Assembly (NCBI GenBank): GCA_946059285.1
Contig: CAMGMW010000005.1
Span: 1-17,036, forward strand
Source of the DNA: an uncultured Clostridia bacterium
GTDB taxonomy: Bacteria; Bacillota_A; Clostridia; Oscillospirales; Oscillospiraceae
DNA length: 17,036 nt
Direction of reading: 5' to 3'
Each line of letters opens with the position of its first letter. The stretch's first letter is position 1. This document shows, one piece after another, positions 15,182 through 17,036 of this stretch. The position numbers and the translations under genes are program-made. The notes under the pieces are model-generated. The model ran no database searches. It was given only the letters and a program-made list of their open reading frames with translations, and was not told the origin of the DNA.

Positions 15182-16057
15182 ACGTTCCACATTACCACAG
15201 ATACTGCTGCAAACCTGCCCTGGTCCTTAATAAACGAGCATGATATATCGGTGATTCCTATCTGCTATCAAATGGATGGTGTCGAATGCACTGAGCCGCC
15301 GGAAGGAAAGTTTGACGGTGTAGCGTATTATAATGCACTGCGGGAGGGGATCAGAGTCACGACCTCTCAGATCCCGCCTCAGAGATATGTTGATTTTTTC
15401 ACGCCGCTGCTGGCAGAGGGCGGCGACGTTTTGTTTGTTGGTATGTCGTCCGGTATCAGCGGATCCTATCAGTCGGCAGGAATTGCGGCAAAAGAGCTTA
15501 GAGAGACGTTTCCGGACCGGCGGATTCGTTTGGTGGATACCCTTGGCGCCTCGCTTGGAGAAGGGCTTCTGGTAATGCTGGCGGCGAAATGCCGGGAAGA
15601 GGGCATGGATCTCGATGCCATTGCGGACCGTCTGCTGGATCAGAGAAAGTATGTCTGTCAGCTATTGATGGTCGATGACCTGTTCCACCTGAAGCGGACA
15701 GGTCGCGTCTCCGGCGCGTCTGCCGTAATCGGCTCCGTCCTGGGAATCAAGCCGATCCTGAAGGGAAGCCCGGAGGGGCAGATTGTTCTGTCCGCCAGGG
15801 TACGTGGACGTAAGCATGCGATCCGCGCCATGGCGGAAAAGTACCGGCTGCTTGCAAGAGATCCTCAGCTGCAGACGGTGGGAATCGCCCACGCGGACTG
15901 TCCGGAGGATGCTGCCTATCTGGCGGAGCTGCTTTGTCAGGATCGCCCGCCGAAGGAGATCCTGCAGGTCTGTTATGAGCCTGTCACCGGTTCTCATACA
16001 GGACCTGGGGCGCTGGCGCTGTTTTTCATGGGCGATGCCGATGTAAGGCTACAATGA
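15182..16057 (+). CDS. DegV family fatty-acid-binding protein, apparent ACG start
   Basis: A 291-residue DegV/FakB-type protein. Such proteins carry a fatty acid for phosphorylation by FakA, or act as lipid carriers; the ligand is not readable here. Motifs: HITTDTAAN (TDS-like strand), GMSSGISGSYQSAG, VDTLGASLGEGLL, LKRTGRVSGASAVIGSVLGI and SHTGPGALALFFMG at the end, all as in the next gene. Reading upstream, homology continues in frame to the residues TFHITTD, just where a DegV protein begins, but the codon is ACG at 15182. It sits 8 bases after a perfect AAGGAGG. The only nearby canonical start, GTG 15251, would remove the first strand and the TTD motif. So the start is either a rare ACG or a mutated ATG. 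Followed by the second degV after 19 bases; same operon. Confidence 0.82.
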   Translation, partial: TFHITTDTAANLPWSLINEHDISVIPICYQMDGVECTEPPEGKFDGVAYYNALREGIRVTTSQIPPQRYVDFFTPLLAEGGDVLFVGMSSGISGSYQSAGIAAKELRETFPDRRIRLVDTLGASLGEGLLVMLAAKCREEGMDLDAIADRLLDQRKYVCQLLMVDDLFHLKRTGRVSGASAVIGSVLGIKPILKGSPEGQIVLSARVRGRKHAIRAMAEKYRLLARDPQLQTVGIAHADCPEDAAYLAELLCQDRPPKEILQVCYEPVTGSHTGPGALALFFMGDADVRLQ

Positions 16058-16076
16058 CGATGAAAGGAAGTTACGG

Positions 16077-16943
16077 ATGAACAATTATACGATCATTACC
16101 GATTCCGGCTGCGATATTGCGCCGGAGCTGCTGGCACAGTGGAACGTCAAATGCATCAATCTGACCTTTCAGTTTGATGGATCTTCCCGGGAATATGTGA
16201 ACGGCGACATGACCACAAAGGATTTCTATCAGAAAATGCGCGACGGTGCCTGCGCCAGAACGGCAGCAGCCAATATAGACAACTTCCATACCATGTTTGA
16301 ACCGGAGCTGCAGCAGGGTCACGATGTGCTCTATCTGGGCTTTTCCTCCGGACTCAGCACCACCTGCAGCACCGCTCAGATGGTTGTAAAAGACTTAAAG
16401 GCAGACTACCCGGAAAGAACGATCCTTGTTGTTGATACGCTGTGCGCCTCTGCCGGACAGGGATTGCTGGTATATATGGCGGTACAGCGCCGGGATCTTG
16501 GCGCGTCCGTCACGGAGAACGCGCAGTTTTTGGAGGAGAAAAAGCTGTCCCTTTGCCATTGGTTTACAGTGGATGATCTTGTATATCTGAAGCGTGGCGG
16601 CAGAGTCAGCGCGGCAGCCGCCTTGGCGGGCAGCGTTTTGGGGATCAAGCCGGTGCTGCACGTGGATAACGAGGGACATCTGATCAATATGTGCAAGGTA
16701 CGCGGAAGAAAGCAGTCAATCCGCACCATTGTGGAGAAATACATGGATCTGGCAGAGGATCCGAAAAGCGGCACGGTTTTTATCTCCCATGGTGACTGTA
16801 TGGAGGACGCAAAAGCGCTGGATGACCTGCTTTTTAAAACCGCCGGGGTACGCGCTATGCTTATTACGGATATTGGTCCGATCATCGGCGCACACTCCGG
16901 TCCGGGCACGCTGGCCTTGTTCTTCTTCGGGAAAGCACGCTGA
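16077..16943 (+). CDS. DegV family fatty-acid-binding protein
   Basis: A 288-residue DegV protein with ATG start and AAAGGAAG 6 bases upstream. It has the full family set: YTIITDSGCDIAPE at the N-terminus, LGFSSGLSTTCSTAQM for the head-group site, VVDTLCASAGQGLLVYM, YLKRGGRVSAAAALAGSVLG with IKPVL, and the end motif GAHSGPGTLALFFFGKAR. It differs from the first copy mainly in the N-terminal strand and in the region around residues 30-60. The two may bind different fatty acids, as FakB1 and FakB2 do in Staphylococcus aureus; this is inference. No fakA or other lipid gene is in the window. The next hairpin, at the window edge, is probably its terminator. Confidence 0.93.
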   Translation: MNNYTIITDSGCDIAPELLAQWNVKCINLTFQFDGSSREYVNGDMTTKDFYQKMRDGACARTAAANIDNFHTMFEPELQQGHDVLYLGFSSGLSTTCSTAQMVVKDLKADYPERTILVVDTLCASAGQGLLVYMAVQRRDLGASVTENAQFLEEKKLSLCHWFTVDDLVYLKRGGRVSAAAALAGSVLGIKPVLHVDNEGHLINMCKVRGRKQSIRTIVEKYMDLAEDPKSGTVFISHGDCMEDAKALDDLLFKTAGVRAMLITDIGPIIGAHSGPGTLALFFFGKAR

Positions 16944-16999
16944 AGAGGGGCAGAGCTTCAAGGGGGAAACCGTATGCACAACCCCCGTCTTCGATCTAC

Positions 17000-17036
17000 C
17001 CTCATAAGAAACCGTTTTACTCGGTCTCTTATGGGG
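17000..17036 (+). terminator. Terminator hairpin cut by the window end
   Basis: CCTCATAAGAAACCG and CGGTCTCTTATGGGG pair over 15 positions with one mismatch and one G-T pair around a 7-base loop. The right arm ends at the last base, so a T tract cannot be seen. It lies 56 bases past the second degV stop. Confidence 0.6.

Overview
The window looks like a chromosomal segment of a moderately GC-rich anaerobic member of the Clostridia (Oscillospiraceae-like). Supporting features are AGGAGG-type ribosome sites, a tandem DegV pair next to a DUF1836 regulator, a FeoA-FeoA-FeoB cluster with a small Cys-rich membrane protein, and a Clostridium symbiosum-type glutamate dehydrogenase. This placement is inferred from gene content, not from a marker gene. 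No tRNA, rRNA, CRISPR array or intact mobile element was seen.

Region 1 (1-181, + strand) holds a broken LytTR DNA-binding domain that stops about halfway through.

Region 2 (216-7176, - strand) is a three-gene, translationally coupled operon. The first gene encodes a 1559-residue fusion: HD phosphohydrolase-like, long helical region, NadD-like nucleotidyltransferase, GNAT-like segment and phosphoribosyltransferase-like domain. The second is a lactate/malate dehydrogenase-like protein with altered active-site positions. The third is a flavodoxin-fold protein with a cysteine cluster. Both junctions are ATGA stop/start overlaps and a promoter lies at 7282-7310. The set looks like one nucleotide or redox-cofactor pathway whose product I cannot name. 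It is the best candidate here for an undescribed system.

Region 3 (7342-10257, - strand) has two different glutamate dehydrogenases in tandem. The promoter-proximal copy resembles Escherichia coli GdhA and has every expected catalytic residue. The distal copy resembles the C. symbiosum enzyme, but its catalytic lysine (position 125 in that enzyme) is alanine. A promoter, a hairpin and a strong terminator frame the operon.

Region 4 (10443-14297) is a ferrous iron uptake locus: feoA, feoA, feoB and a small FeoB-associated Cys-rich protein on the - strand, with a divergent DtxR/MntR-family regulator on the + strand. Three GTTAG-N6-CTAAC-type inverted repeats lie between them; two overlap the feo promoter and start site. 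This suggests iron-dependent repression of uptake.

Region 5 (14435-17036) is a DUF1836 regulator (-) divergent from two degV genes (+). The two promoters are back to back, and a 25-bp palindrome covers the degV -10 region. The first degV has no ATG, GTG or TTG near its perfect Shine-Dalgarno site; ACG sits where the start should be. An incomplete terminator hairpin ends the window.
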